Shown here: positions 1-7,979 of the stretch, in pieces
Position numbering within the stretch: the stretch's first letter is position 1
How the letters are laid out: each line of letters begins with the position of its first letter
From: CAZAYB01 sp964489215
Lineage (GTDB): Bacteria; Planctomycetota; Phycisphaerae; Sedimentisphaerales; Anaerohalosphaeraceae
Length of the DNA: 18,737 nt
Assembly (NCBI GenBank): GCA_964489215.1
Contig: CAZAYB010000030.1
Location: 1-18,737, forward strand
Reading direction: 5' to 3'
Notes under the pieces: generated by a model
Seen by the model: only the letters and a program-made list of their open reading frames with translations
Database searches by the model: none
Told to the model about the DNA's origin: nothing
Made by a program: the position numbers and the translations under genes

Positions 1-2
1 TG

Positions 3-302
3 ATTGGCCCGTATTATAAGCACAAAATAGCTAATTTTTTTAGAAATAAAAAAAAGGTTAATCAAATAACTTTTAAAAAAGAAGCAATCTTGAATAATAT
101 TGAAAGTTTATATGAATTTGACTCACCATAATTTTCTGAAAAAGCAGATAAACCATTTAATATGACATATATTAGTAATAAAAGAGTTAAGAGTAAGACA
201 TTAAAAGTTTTTTATTGCTGTTTTCATCGTAACAAATATATCAAGTTTGGATTTGCTGTCCAATCTTTGGCGACATTATATAAGAAATTCCTATTGTCCT
301 AA
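3..302 (+). pseudogene. Broken 3' end of an unrecognised, AT-rich gene
   Basis: One reading frame is open from the left edge to a TAA at 129-131. It then stays open in the same frame for 56 more codons to a TAA at 300-302, whose last base is the first base of the next ATG. That openness is unexpected in such AT-rich DNA and suggests a coding remnant cut by one nonsense codon. The translation is rich in Lys, Asn and Phe (for example GPYYKHKIANFFRNKKK near the start), and I do not recognise a family. Alternatively, a gene simply ends at 131 and 132-301 is a non-coding leader; an ATG at 162 could open a 46-residue ORF, but it has no clear ribosome binding site. GC content is far below that of everything downstream, which suggests a different origin. 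Confidence 0.35.
253..282 (+). promoter_or_regulatory. Weak candidate sigma70-type promoter for the gene block
   Basis: TTGCTG at 253-258 and TATATA at 277-282 are 18 bases apart, upstream of the first glycosyltransferase gene. In DNA this AT-rich such matches arise easily by chance, so this is only the best candidate for an operon promoter within the window. The true promoter may lie further upstream, outside the window. Confidence 0.18.
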
Positions 303-1606
303 TGTTCGTGGAAGATTATCGATCGAAGGAGTCTGTATATAAGTCAAATAGAAAAAAAGTTTACCGAAAGACAAAAATCATGGAACAGAAGGAACATAAT
401 TCGTATCTGAGAGCGAGGGATGATTTGGCGGAGAGTGTAAGGGCTGGTTTTGTAAGTTTGCAGATAGGGGCTTCGAGTGAGGTATGGATGCTTCGTCAGC
501 TGTGCGGGTTTAAGAAGTTTGAGCCTATTGTGATAACATGGCGAATGATTGAGCAGTGTGATTATGATCTTTCAGGGTACAGGATTTATAATCTTGATTT
601 TGAAATGGAGCCTCAGGAGGGGCCAGGCAGGTGGGGTGTTCGTTTTATGAATTTATTTAGCGGGAATTTTTTCGGCAGTGTAGGTGCAGAGAAAAGGCGT
701 ATAAAAGAGGTGCTGGTTAAGGAGGATGTTGATGTTGTTTTGTGTCAGTTTGGGTGGACGGGTATGCGGGTTTTGCCGGCTGCGAAGGAGCTTGGTCTTA
801 AGGTGGTTTTGCATTGTCACGGCAGGGATGTTGGTTCGTGTATGTCGAACAAGTGGTATCGTTACAGTTTTAAGAAATGTCTTGGAGATTTTGCATCTAT
901 AATAGTTGTGGGCAGTCATCAAAAACGGTTATTGGAGAGTATGGGTGTGGATGGCGATAAGGTTTTTCTTTTGCCGTGCGGAGTGCCTGTTGATGAGTTT
1001 GCATACAGAGGGGCGCGGCGGTCTGATGTTAAGGTTTTTATTTCGGTTGGCAGGTGCGAAAAGGAAAAGGGATTGGAGTATTCTCTCAGGGCTTTTGGTG
1101 AGGCGGTTAAGCAGTTGGGAGAGTTAAGATATGTTATTGTCGGGGACGGCAGTGAAAGGTGCAGGCTGGAGAAGCTGGCCAAAGAGCTTGGTATCAGGGA
1201 AAAGGTTGAGTTTACAGGCGGGGTAAGCGGTGAGAAGGTGAGGGAGTATATGAGGGGGGCAGATGTTTTTCTGCAGCATTCAGTTGAGACTGATTCGGGG
1301 CAGTGTGAGGGTTTTGGTGTTTCGATAGCGGAGGCTTCAGCGAGCGGATTGCCGGTTGTAGTAACAGATTGTGGGGGGATAACTGACCAGGTTATTGACG
1401 GTGTTACCGGTTTTGTCGTACAGCAGCGGGATGTCGATACCATGGCAGAGCGTATGATACAACTCTATGAGGATTCCGAGCTACGAGAGAAAATGGGCAA
1501 TGCGGGCAGAGTGAGGATGGAGGAATATTTTGACACTGAAAAACAGATATCTAAGCTTGAGGATGTTATATTGGATGCTGTCCGGCAAAAGTCTAAAGAT
1601 TATTGA
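302..1606 (+). CDS. GT4-family (GT-B) glycosyltransferase
   Basis: Probable cytoplasmic retaining glycosyltransferase that adds one sugar from a nucleotide donor to a lipid-linked repeat unit. The GT-B fold is readable: an N-terminal strand and glycine loop (VSLQIGASSEV, about residues 51-61), HCHGRD near 171-176, VGSHQKRLL at 203-211, the interdomain stretch LPCGVPVDEF near 224-233, FISVGRCEKEKGLEY at 246-260, VIVGDGSE at 278-285, and the donor-site EX7E motif with E336 and E344 in EGFGVSIAE. The length of 434 residues is slightly long because of a basic, AT-rich N-terminal extension before the fold. ATG at 302 is the longest start but has no ribosome binding site. ATG at 380, or TTG at 425 preceded by GAGGGA at 415-420, would remove most of the extension and may be the real start. 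Sugar specificity cannot be read. A 16-base gap leads to the next gene. Confidence 0.9.
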   Translation: MFVEDYRSKESVYKSNRKKVYRKTKIMEQKEHNSYLRARDDLAESVRAGFVSLQIGASSEVWMLRQLCGFKKFEPIVITWRMIEQCDYDLSGYRIYNLDFEMEPQEGPGRWGVRFMNLFSGNFFGSVGAEKRRIKEVLVKEDVDVVLCQFGWTGMRVLPAAKELGLKVVLHCHGRDVGSCMSNKWYRYSFKKCLGDFASIIVVGSHQKRLLESMGVDGDKVFLLPCGVPVDEFAYRGARRSDVKVFISVGRCEKEKGLEYSLRAFGEAVKQLGELRYVIVGDGSERCRLEKLAKELGIREKVEFTGGVSGEKVREYMRGADVFLQHSVETDSGQCEGFGVSIAEASASGLPVVVTDCGGITDQVIDGVTGFVVQQRDVDTMAERMIQLYEDSELREKMGNAGRVRMEEYFDTEKQISKLEDVILDAVRQKSKDY

Positions 1607-1622
1607 GTGAGGCCAGAATAAT

Positions 1623-2204
1623 TTGGAAAACATAATAATCAAAAGAGGTTTTAATTTTATAGCAGCCTGTTTTAATTATCTGAGGTGGCGTTGGCGTTTT
1701 AAGGATTTTGGGTGGCGGAGCAGGTTGGGCGGTTGTGACCATCTTACAGGGTCAAAGGGAATAAGTATAGGTAAGAGTGTTACAATTCGCAAAGGTGCGA
1801 GGTTGGAGGCATTTGATGTTAAAGATTGCGGCAGAGCGAAATTGATTATTGGTGACGGTACGAGTATTCATTATTATTTTCATTGCGGAGCAGCAGAGAG
1901 AGTCAGTATTGGTAAGGATGTTTTGATAGCTGGTCGAGTTTATATATCCGATCACGATCATGATTACAGTGATGTACAAAAGTGTGCCAGGCGCAGTGAT
2001 AAGCTGATAAGCAAGTCAGTTTCGATTGGTGACGGTGCGTGGCTTGGGGAGGGTTGTGTTATTCTTAAAGGTGTCAGTGTCGGTGAGCGGTCGGTGATAG
2101 GCGCCAATTCAGTAGTTACGAAGGATGTGCCTGCGTGGAGTGTGGCTTGCGGGGTTCCTGCAAAGGTTATTAAGAAGATAGAAGCTGACGGGGTGGGCGG
2201 TTGA
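1623..2204 (+). CDS. Hexapeptide-repeat (left-handed beta-helix) O-acyltransferase
   Basis: A 193-residue acyltransferase of the WbbJ/maltose O-acetyltransferase type, expected to transfer acetyl (or another acyl group) from acyl-CoA to a sugar hydroxyl in the cytoplasm. Irregular hexapeptide repeats begin near residue 46 (ISIGKSVTI) and continue through VSIGKDVLIAG (94-104) and VSIGDGAWLGEGCVILKGVSVG (133-154, abridged to its ends), closing with the family ending GANSVVTKDVPAWSVACGVP. The His/Asp-rich loop SDHDHDYSD (109-117) carries the probable catalytic His. The start is TTG: there is no other in-frame start before the fold, a stop lies just upstream at 1608, and GAGTGAGG at 1605-1612 serves as ribosome binding site. 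The stop overlaps the next ATG as TGATG, implying translational coupling. It probably decorates the same polysaccharide the neighbouring glycosyltransferases build. Confidence 0.88.
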   Translation: MENIIIKRGFNFIAACFNYLRWRWRFKDFGWRSRLGGCDHLTGSKGISIGKSVTIRKGARLEAFDVKDCGRAKLIIGDGTSIHYYFHCGAAERVSIGKDVLIAGRVYISDHDHDYSDVQKCARRSDKLISKSVSIGDGAWLGEGCVILKGVSVGERSVIGANSVVTKDVPAWSVACGVPAKVIKKIEADGVGG

Positions 2205-3550
2205 TGAAAAAGATTGCTTTTTTAAGTTATTTTTTTCCACCCAGCGGCGGTGCTGGTGTTCAGCGTTCTGTCAAGTTTGTTAAGTATCTTCCAAGTTTTG
2301 GATATGAACCTGTAGTTGTAACGGTCGGCAGTGAGTATTCAGGTCAGGGCAGTGATGAGAGTATGGTCGATGAGGTGAGGGGGGTTCGGAGGTATGAGAT
2401 TACGCCGAGCCGATTCGAGGGTTTTGTTTCGGGGGTTTCGGGTAATAAGCTGTTGAGGAATTTTACAAGTGAAAAGCTCAGGCGGTTTGGTGGTGCGTTT
2501 TACAGGAAATGTATGCAGGCGATAGAGGTTGAGAGGTGTGAGCTTATTTTTGCGACAGCGAGTCCATTTATGATGGCGGAGGTGGGAGCTAAGTGTGCAA
2601 GAAAAAGCGGTTTGAAATGGGTTCTTGATCTTCGTGATCCGTGGGCGCTTGATCCTTTGACTTATTATTCGAGCAGGTTCAGCTGGCTCGGTGAGATTGT
2701 TCGTATGAGGCGCAGCTGTGCGAGTGCCGATGCGGTTATAATGAATACACCGCGGTCGCTTGAGGCGGTGAGGAGAAGTTTTCCTCATCTTGACGGAGAT
2801 AAGTTTTATTGTGTTACGAATGGGTGGGACCGTGAAGATTTTGCCGATATTGAAGTTTCCGGAAGTGAAGGGGGTGCGCTGCGTATAGTTCATACAGGAC
2901 ATTTTCATACTCGTCTTGCTATCGATGTGGATCCTTTGAGCAGGGCAGAGCTTGGTTTAGGCAGGGGCGGTTTTATAAAGCGGATGAAATATTGTCCGGG
3001 AGGTTCGAATTTGCTTGCCCGAACGCCTTATTATCTTTTTAAGGCGGTGAGTAAACTTCTGTCAGCTGGTAAGATTTCCCGCGGGGATGTTAAGATGGTT
3101 TTTGCCGGTGGTGTTTCAGAGCAGGACATGGAGCTTGCGAGCCGATTTGAAATTGAGGATATGGTTGAGTTTTGCGGATATGTGGACCATGTGAGGTCTC
3201 TTGAGATTCTTGGCGGCGGTGATGTTTTGTTTTTGCCGCTGCATAAGCCCGGCGGTGGCGGTTATCCATTGATAGTTCCCGGCAAGACTTATGAGTATAT
3301 GGCATCGGGTCGGGTTATTCTTGGAGCTTTGCCTAAAGGAGATGCAGCGGACTTTGTAGCGAAAAGCGGTCAGGGAGTTTTGTGCGATCCGTGCGATGTT
3401 GATGGTATTTCACAGAAGATACTTGGTTTTGTGGAGGAAAAGAAGCAGTTTAATGTGATAAGACGTGAAACGGATGAGGATTTTGTAGGTCGATTTGAGC
3501 GGAGGAAACTGGCTTGTGAACTGGCTAAGATTTTTGACAGTATGGGATGA
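2204..3550 (+). CDS. GT4-like (GT-B) glycosyltransferase
   Basis: A 448-residue glycosyltransferase of the GT-B type. It opens with the glycine-loop signature YFFPPSGGAGVQR (residues 9-21), common in EPS glycosyltransferases of the WbuB-like group. Further landmarks are DLRDPW at 142-147, the hinge-like TNGWDREDF at 205-213, VFAGGVSEQDM near 299-309, and a donor-site segment PGKTYEYMASGRVIL at 359-373, where E364 fits the first acidic residue of the usual motif. After the HTGHFH loop (230-235) there is a stretch of about 40 residues (236-275) I cannot match to the compact family core; it looks like an insertion. ATG at 2204 is chosen over the in-frame TTG at 2201 because it overlaps the previous stop by one base and gives the usual N-terminus (MKKIAFLSYF). 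Substrate unknown. Confidence 0.88.
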   Translation: MKKIAFLSYFFPPSGGAGVQRSVKFVKYLPSFGYEPVVVTVGSEYSGQGSDESMVDEVRGVRRYEITPSRFEGFVSGVSGNKLLRNFTSEKLRRFGGAFYRKCMQAIEVERCELIFATASPFMMAEVGAKCARKSGLKWVLDLRDPWALDPLTYYSSRFSWLGEIVRMRRSCASADAVIMNTPRSLEAVRRSFPHLDGDKFYCVTNGWDREDFADIEVSGSEGGALRIVHTGHFHTRLAIDVDPLSRAELGLGRGGFIKRMKYCPGGSNLLARTPYYLFKAVSKLLSAGKISRGDVKMVFAGGVSEQDMELASRFEIEDMVEFCGYVDHVRSLEILGGGDVLFLPLHKPGGGGYPLIVPGKTYEYMASGRVILGALPKGDAADFVAKSGQGVLCDPCDVDGISQKILGFVEEKKQFNVIRRETDEDFVGRFERRKLACELAKIFDSMG

Positions 3551-3556
3551 TATTTA

Positions 3557-4864
3557 ATGCTGACACCGGCGACTTTGATACTTACGGTAATACTTTTGCT
3601 TGCGATACTTGTTGTTCCGAGACGTTTTGTTCTGGTTTCCATTATTGCAGGTGCGGTTTTTGTGCCGGCTGACCAGGGTATAGAGATAAGCGGTATGAGT
3701 TTTTATGTTTCTCAGCTTATGGTTATTGCTGGTGTGCTCAGGCTTGCTGTCAGGGGGGAGATTCGTCCTTTAAAGCTGAATTATTTTGACAAGCTTTTTC
3801 TTGCGTGGCTTCTGGTTGGAGCGGTAGTGTATATTATTCTTTGGGGTCAGGTAAGTGCGGTTATATTCAAGTGCGGGAGGCTTTTGGAGGGAATAGGTCT
3901 TTACTGGGTTTTCCGTCAGACTATTCGTTCCTGGGATGATGTTAAGGCGGCTATATTCGGGCTTGGAATGTGCTGTGTGGTTATTTCGCCTTTTGTGCTG
4001 CTGGAGTATGTAAGGGGAGATAATCCATTTAAGATTCTCGGCAGGGTTATTACGGATGTTCGTGAGGGCCGATACAGGTGCCAGGCTACGTTTCCCCATT
4101 CGATAATGCTTGGTTTGTTCTGGGCTAATGCTACGGCTTTGTTTGTGGGGCTATGGCGCGGCCGGTCAAAGGGTAACAATTTTTTGTATATTCTGGCGGT
4201 TTGCGCATCAGTGTTTATTGTTATGGCATCAGCGAGCAGCACCCCAGTAGTTACATTGATATTTGTGGCAGGTCTTTTGTTTTGCTATCGTTACAGGGGT
4301 TCGGGTAAAAAGGCGATGTGGTGGGTTATAGGTATACTTTTTGTTCTTGAGATTGTTATGTCTGCGCCGGTTTATCATCTTATTGCGCGGGTTGATGTTG
4401 TTGGCGGTTCGACGGGTTGGCACAGGTATTATCTTATCGACCAGGCGATAAAGTTTTTTCCGGAGTGGTTTTTGCTTGGTACAAAGAATACGTCTCACTG
4501 GGGGAGGGGTCTTTCTGATATAACGAATCATTATATTCTTGAAGGTGTCCGGGGCGGTCTTGTAACGATGCTGATTTTTATAGTTATGCTTTTTATGTCG
4601 GTTCGTGAGAGCTGGAAATGGTCAGTTGCGGGATCAAGCAGAGAGATTCGCTGGCTTAGTTACGGTATTTGTATTTCCATGCTCGGGCATTGTCTTAGTT
4701 TTTTCGGGGTTTCGTATTTTGGTCAGATAATGATACTTTTTTATTTCAGTCTTGCGGTTACAGGTTTTATGGCAGAGATGAGGGTTTTGAGTAAAAGCAA
4801 AAAGCGTACGAGGCTGGTCAGGACAAAGAAGGTTAAAAGTGTGACGGCAGTACAGGAGGTTTGA
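3557..4864 (+). CDS. O-antigen ligase / Wzy-like polymerase, multi-pass membrane protein
   Basis: A 435-residue inner-membrane protein with about ten or more hydrophobic segments. The first is near residues 6-20, with others around 24-36, 50-64, 79-96, 131-149, 182-199, 208-224, 232-244, 254-270, 333-348 and 366-404. It fits the WaaL/Wzy superfamily that polymerises repeat units or ligates a finished chain on the periplasmic face. Visible features are the polar turn RCQATFPHSIMLG (174-186), a short SSTPVVT segment (227-233) where relatives carry a Ser/Arg-rich motif, and a large loop ending in the family-like DITNHYILEGVRGGL (321-335). The tail after residue 411 is strongly basic and probably cytoplasmic. 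The start lies 6 bases after the previous stop. Ligase and polymerase cannot be told apart from sequence alone. Confidence 0.83.
   Translation: MLTPATLILTVILLLAILVVPRRFVLVSIIAGAVFVPADQGIEISGMSFYVSQLMVIAGVLRLAVRGEIRPLKLNYFDKLFLAWLLVGAVVYIILWGQVSAVIFKCGRLLEGIGLYWVFRQTIRSWDDVKAAIFGLGMCCVVISPFVLLEYVRGDNPFKILGRVITDVREGRYRCQATFPHSIMLGLFWANATALFVGLWRGRSKGNNFLYILAVCASVFIVMASASSTPVVTLIFVAGLLFCYRYRGSGKKAMWWVIGILFVLEIVMSAPVYHLIARVDVVGGSTGWHRYYLIDQAIKFFPEWFLLGTKNTSHWGRGLSDITNHYILEGVRGGLVTMLIFIVMLFMSVRESWKWSVAGSSREIRWLSYGICISMLGHCLSFFGVSYFGQIMILFYFSLAVTGFMAEMRVLSKSKKRTRLVRTKKVKSVTAVQEV
4854..4859 (+). promoter_or_regulatory. Shine-Dalgarno AGGAGG for the GT2 gene
   Basis: This is the strongest ribosome binding site in the window. 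It sits inside the last codons of the ligase-like gene, 14 bases before the ATG at 4874, which is longer than usual. An in-frame TGA at 4868-4870 means only CTG at 4871 could be an earlier start, so the ATG is retained. Confidence 0.5.
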
Positions 4865-4873
4865 GTTTGACTG

Positions 4874-5848
4874 ATGCATGATACAGATGTTTCAATAATA
4901 ATAGTGAACTGGAATACGCGAGAGTTATTGCGGGATTGTATAAAGAGCGTCTACGAAAATACTCATGATGTTTCTTATGAGATTATTGTGGTGGATAATA
5001 ATTCCTCTGACGGTTCTGCGGCTATGGTTTCAGAGAGTTTCGGCGATGTGAAACTTGTCTGTAACAGTACGAACGCTGGTTTTGCGGCTGCGAATAACCA
5101 GGGAATGAGTGAGGCGACGGGCAGGTATGTTTTACTGTTGAACAGTGATACGGTCGTTCTTGAATCAGCGATTGACAGAAGTGTGGAGTGGATGGACAGT
5201 CATGGGGGTGCAGCGGTTATGGGCTGCAGGGTTTTGAATCCGGACAGGAGTATGCAAAGGACATGTTTTATGTTTCCATCTGTTTTGAACTGTTTTTTGC
5301 TTACGAGTTATCTTAGCAAGCTTATCGGGGGCGGTTTTTTCGGCAGGGAGCAAATGCAGTCATGGCGGCGTGACAGTGAGCGTGAAGTTGATGTCGTTAC
5401 CGGCTGTTTTATGCTTGTAAGGAGCGAGGCGATAGAGCAGATTGGTATGATGGATGAGGATTATTTTGTTTATGGTGAGGAGACGGACTGGTGCTGGCGT
5501 TTTAAGGAGAGCGGCTGGGATGTTGTTTTTTCTCCTGTTGGGGAGATTGTTCATTACGGCGGTCAAAGCAGCAGGCAAAGTGCCGGTGCGATGATGCTTC
5601 AGCTTCGCGGCAGTATATTGCTGTTTTTCAGGAAGCATAAAAGTTTGTTTGAATATTTTGCGGCGCGGTTTCTTATAGGTATGTTTTTTCTTTTGCGTGC
5701 TCCTTTCTGGGCTGTCGGCGGTTTAAGGGGCGGCAGTAAGGGTAAGGAATCATTGGTCAGGAGCGGTTATTATTTTAAGGCTTCGTTTTTTGCGATTTTT
5801 CGGCCTGGTAAACTTTGTGTAAACAGAGGTGAAGCAGTTGATGGATAG
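4874..5848 (+). CDS. GT2-family (GT-A) glycosyltransferase, rhamnosyltransferase-like
   Basis: A 324-residue inverting glycosyltransferase of the WbbL/rhamnosyltransferase-like branch of GT2. The GT-A core is clear: VSIIIVNWNTRELL (6-19), the nucleotide-binding VDNNSSDGS (40-48), NAGFAAANNQG (67-77), the metal-site segment LLNSDTVV (88-95) with N-S-D as the DXD equivalent, VTGCFMLVR (175-183), and the acceptor-site DEDYFVYGEETDWCWR (194-209) containing the likely catalytic acid residues. A hydrophobic patch near 262-283 may be a membrane-associated segment. It should add a sugar to the lipid-linked intermediate at the cytoplasmic face; the donor (possibly dTDP-rhamnose) is a family-level guess. 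Its last 8 bases overlap the next gene. Confidence 0.9.
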   Translation: MHDTDVSIIIVNWNTRELLRDCIKSVYENTHDVSYEIIVVDNNSSDGSAAMVSESFGDVKLVCNSTNAGFAAANNQGMSEATGRYVLLLNSDTVVLESAIDRSVEWMDSHGGAAVMGCRVLNPDRSMQRTCFMFPSVLNCFLLTSYLSKLIGGGFFGREQMQSWRRDSEREVDVVTGCFMLVRSEAIEQIGMMDEDYFVYGEETDWCWRFKESGWDVVFSPVGEIVHYGGQSSRQSAGAMMLQLRGSILLFFRKHKSLFEYFAARFLIGMFFLLRAPFWAVGGLRGGSKGKESLVRSGYYFKASFFAIFRPGKLCVNRGEAVDG

Positions 5849-7040
5849 AAAGGTTGACAGTTTTGTTTGCTTTGCTGGTATTGACTGGTGGTATCATAAC
5901 AGGGCACATTCTGAAGTTCAGATAATGCGTAATATATCCAGGCATATTCCTGTTTTGTTTGTTAATTCGATTGGAATGCGTACCCCTAAGCGTGGAGTTA
6001 CGAAACAGCCGGTCAGACGTATAATGCGCAAGCTCAAGAGTATAATGCGCGGTCTTGTTAAGGTTGATGAGCGTATGTGGGTTTATACGCCTTTTATATT
6101 GCCTCCGAGTCATAAGAAGTGGCGGCGTGAGATTAACAGCAGGTTTGTCGCTTTGCAGGTTAAGGTTGTCATTAAGCTTCTTGGTCTGGGCAGGTGTGCA
6201 AGGTGGGTTACTTTGCCGACAGCTTATGAGGCAGCAAAACGTATCCGGGGCGGGGCGATGATATTTAACAGATGTGATGCTTTCAGTAAGTTTCCCGAGG
6301 CTAATGAGGAGTATATCCGCTGGCTGGAAGATTGTTTGATTGATGACAGTGATGCAGTGGTTTATGTAAATCGTAAGCTGATGGAGGAGGACGGTGGTGA
6401 GTCCGGCAAGAAGTTTTATATTGGTCATGGTGTGGATTATGAATTGTTTTCATCGGCGGTTGAAGGCGGGCATGATAAGCCCGATGACCTTAAGGGTATT
6501 AAAGGGCCTATAGCGGGTTTTTTTGGTTCGATAGATAATCATACGATGGATATTGAACTTATTAAGGATGTTATGGAACGGCTGGGGGATGTTTCCTTTG
6601 TGATGATAGGCAGGGAGGCGGTTGATATATCTGATATGGCGAGGTTGGGCAATGTTCATTTTCTCGGGTTTAAGGATTATGAGCAGATTCCGGTTTACGG
6701 GAGTTTTTTCGATGTTGGTATTATGCCCTGGCTTGAGAGTGAGTGGATAGAGTATTGTAATCCTGTTAAGCTTAAGGAGTATCTTTCGCTTGGTTTGCCA
6801 GTTGTTACGACGCCTATACCCCAGGTTGATGAGTTTGGTGATTTTCTGTATGTCGGCAGGGGTGTTGATGAGTTTTGTTGTATGATACGCAGGGCAGTTG
6901 AGGAGGACAGTTTGGAGAAACGTGAGCAGCGCAAGGGCAAAGTTGAGGGCGATTCCTGGTACAACAAGGCGATGGAGGTAATTGAGCTTGCCAACGGCTT
7001 TGAGGTTCAGGCGGGAGGTGAAAATGGGCAGAAGGCTTAA
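5841..7040 (+). CDS. GT-B glycosyltransferase (GT1/GT4-like, TuaH-like group)
   Basis: A 399-residue GT-B glycosyltransferase. It begins VDSFVCFAGIDWWYHNR (5-21), the aromatic-rich opening of a group of teichuronic-acid/EPS glycosyltransferases, and continues with TLPTAYE (124-130), the hinge-like HGVDYELF (196-203), GFFGSID (227-232 region), FVMIGRE (253-259) and the donor-binding NPVKLKEYLSLGLPVVTTP (307-325), in which K310 and E313 are the typical residues. ATG at 5841 is preferred over in-frame GTG at 5829 because GAGGTGA lies at 5826-5832, well spaced for the ATG; the gene then overlaps the previous one by 8 bases. It ends 17 bases inside the next gene. Specificity unknown. Confidence 0.87.
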   Translation: MDRKVDSFVCFAGIDWWYHNRAHSEVQIMRNISRHIPVLFVNSIGMRTPKRGVTKQPVRRIMRKLKSIMRGLVKVDERMWVYTPFILPPSHKKWRREINSRFVALQVKVVIKLLGLGRCARWVTLPTAYEAAKRIRGGAMIFNRCDAFSKFPEANEEYIRWLEDCLIDDSDAVVYVNRKLMEEDGGESGKKFYIGHGVDYELFSSAVEGGHDKPDDLKGIKGPIAGFFGSIDNHTMDIELIKDVMERLGDVSFVMIGREAVDISDMARLGNVHFLGFKDYEQIPVYGSFFDVGIMPWLESEWIEYCNPVKLKEYLSLGLPVVTTPIPQVDEFGDFLYVGRGVDEFCCMIRRAVEEDSLEKREQRKGKVEGDSWYNKAMEVIELANGFEVQAGGENGQKA

Positions 7041-7488
7041 GGTTATGGCGGCGGGTTCTGCGGGCGGACATCTTATGCAGCTGTTGAAGATGAAAGAGGC
7101 ATGGGATGGTTATGAATGTGTTTATGTAAGTACACTTGATGTTGTACGTGAGAAGCTGTGTAAGATGTGCGGACGGGTTTATATTACCGGAGAGTGCAAC
7201 CGTGAGCATCCGTTCCGTTTGATGGGGGTTTTTTTCAGGACCTTTTGGATTGTTCTTAAGGAAAGGCCTGATGTTGTTGTCAGTACCGGTGCGGCGCCTG
7301 GTCTTTTGATATGTTTTTGGGGTAAGCTTTTCGGGGGTAAAGTGGTTTGGGTTGACAGTATTGCAAATTCTGAACGGTTTTCGATGAGCGGGAGGATTGT
7401 ACGTAAGTTTGCGGATGTTTTTGTTACTCAGTGGAAAGAGCTTGCAGATGAGCGTCAAGGTGTTGTGTATAAGGGTGAGCTGATATGA
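7024..7488 (+). CDS. Alg14/PssD-like subunit of a split glycosyltransferase
   Basis: A 154-residue protein matching the Alg14 half of two-subunit GT-B enzymes (PssD in rhizobial EPS, Cps14F-like in pneumococcus). The N-terminal glycine loop GSAGGHLMQLL (11-21) is diagnostic. It is followed by the hydrophobic stretch DVVVSTGAAPGLL (83-95) and VDSIANSERFSMSGR (110-124), then FVTQWKEL (133-140), all in the order seen in this family. Alg14-type subunits anchor the complex to the membrane and contribute the acceptor side. ATG at 7024 is preceded by GGGAGGTGA and gives the expected N-terminus; a longer reading from 6982 would run deeply into the previous gene and add an unrelated leader. It ends in an ATGA overlap with its partner, consistent with coupled synthesis of a heterodimer. 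Confidence 0.88.
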   Translation: MGRRLKVMAAGSAGGHLMQLLKMKEAWDGYECVYVSTLDVVREKLCKMCGRVYITGECNREHPFRLMGVFFRTFWIVLKERPDVVVSTGAAPGLLICFWGKLFGGKVVWVDSIANSERFSMSGRIVRKFADVFVTQWKELADERQGVVYKGELI

Positions 7489-7979
7489 TATTTATGACTG
7501 TTGGGACGTTGTTTTCTTTTGACAGGCTTGTCATGACGGTTGATGAGGCAGTTGGTGAGGGTTTGATAGAAGAACCGATATTTGCTCAGGTTGGGCCTGG
7601 TGGTTTTCGTCCTGATAATATGGAATATGCGGAGGTACTGGATAAGGAGCAGTTTGATGATTACTTTGAAAAGGCTGAGGCGGTGATAAGTCATGCGGGT
7701 ATGGGTACGATATCGATGGCGCTCAATTCTGATAAGCCTTTGCTTGTTATGCCGAGGATGAAGAAGTACGGTGAGCATGTAAACGATCATCAGGTTGATA
7801 CGGCCCGGCGTTTTGAGGAGCTTGGTCATGTTCTTGCTGTTTTAGATGAACTTGAGCTTGTCAGGAAAGTGAAGGAGCTGAAGGATTTTAAGCCGGCTAA
7901 ACGGTCGGCTGACAGAGAGGGGGTAGTAAATTATCTGAGGGGATATTTAGAGGGTTTGCAGAAGAAGATTTATAAATGA
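7485..7979 (+). CDS. Alg13/PssE-like catalytic subunit of a split glycosyltransferase
   Basis: A 164-residue protein matching the Alg13/PssE family, the donor-binding C-terminal half of a GT28-type GT-B enzyme. It starts IFMTVGTLFSFDRL (2-15), the usual opening, and contains the nucleotide-sugar-site motif VISHAGMGTI (67-76) and the loop PRMKKYGEHVNDHQ (90-103). Length is normal for the family. With the Alg14-like protein directly upstream (4-base overlap) it should form one active enzyme at the membrane, transferring probably a hexose, glucuronic acid or GlcNAc; the exact donor cannot be read from sequence. The stop overlaps the next start by 4 bases (ATGA). Confidence 0.9.
   Translation: MIFMTVGTLFSFDRLVMTVDEAVGEGLIEEPIFAQVGPGGFRPDNMEYAEVLDKEQFDDYFEKAEAVISHAGMGTISMALNSDKPLLVMPRMKKYGEHVNDHQVDTARRFEELGHVLAVLDELELVRKVKELKDFKPAKRSADREGVVNYLRGYLEGLQKKIYK

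Noticed and set aside
6982..7023. Upstream extension of the Alg14-like protein
   Set aside because: It would add 14 unrelated residues and lengthen overlap with the preceding gene; the ATG at 7024 has a strong GGGAGGTGA and gives the normal N-terminus.
6814..7458. 214-codon minus-strand open frame across the GT-B/Alg14 junction
   Set aside because: It crosses two well-supported plus-strand genes and shows no family signature.
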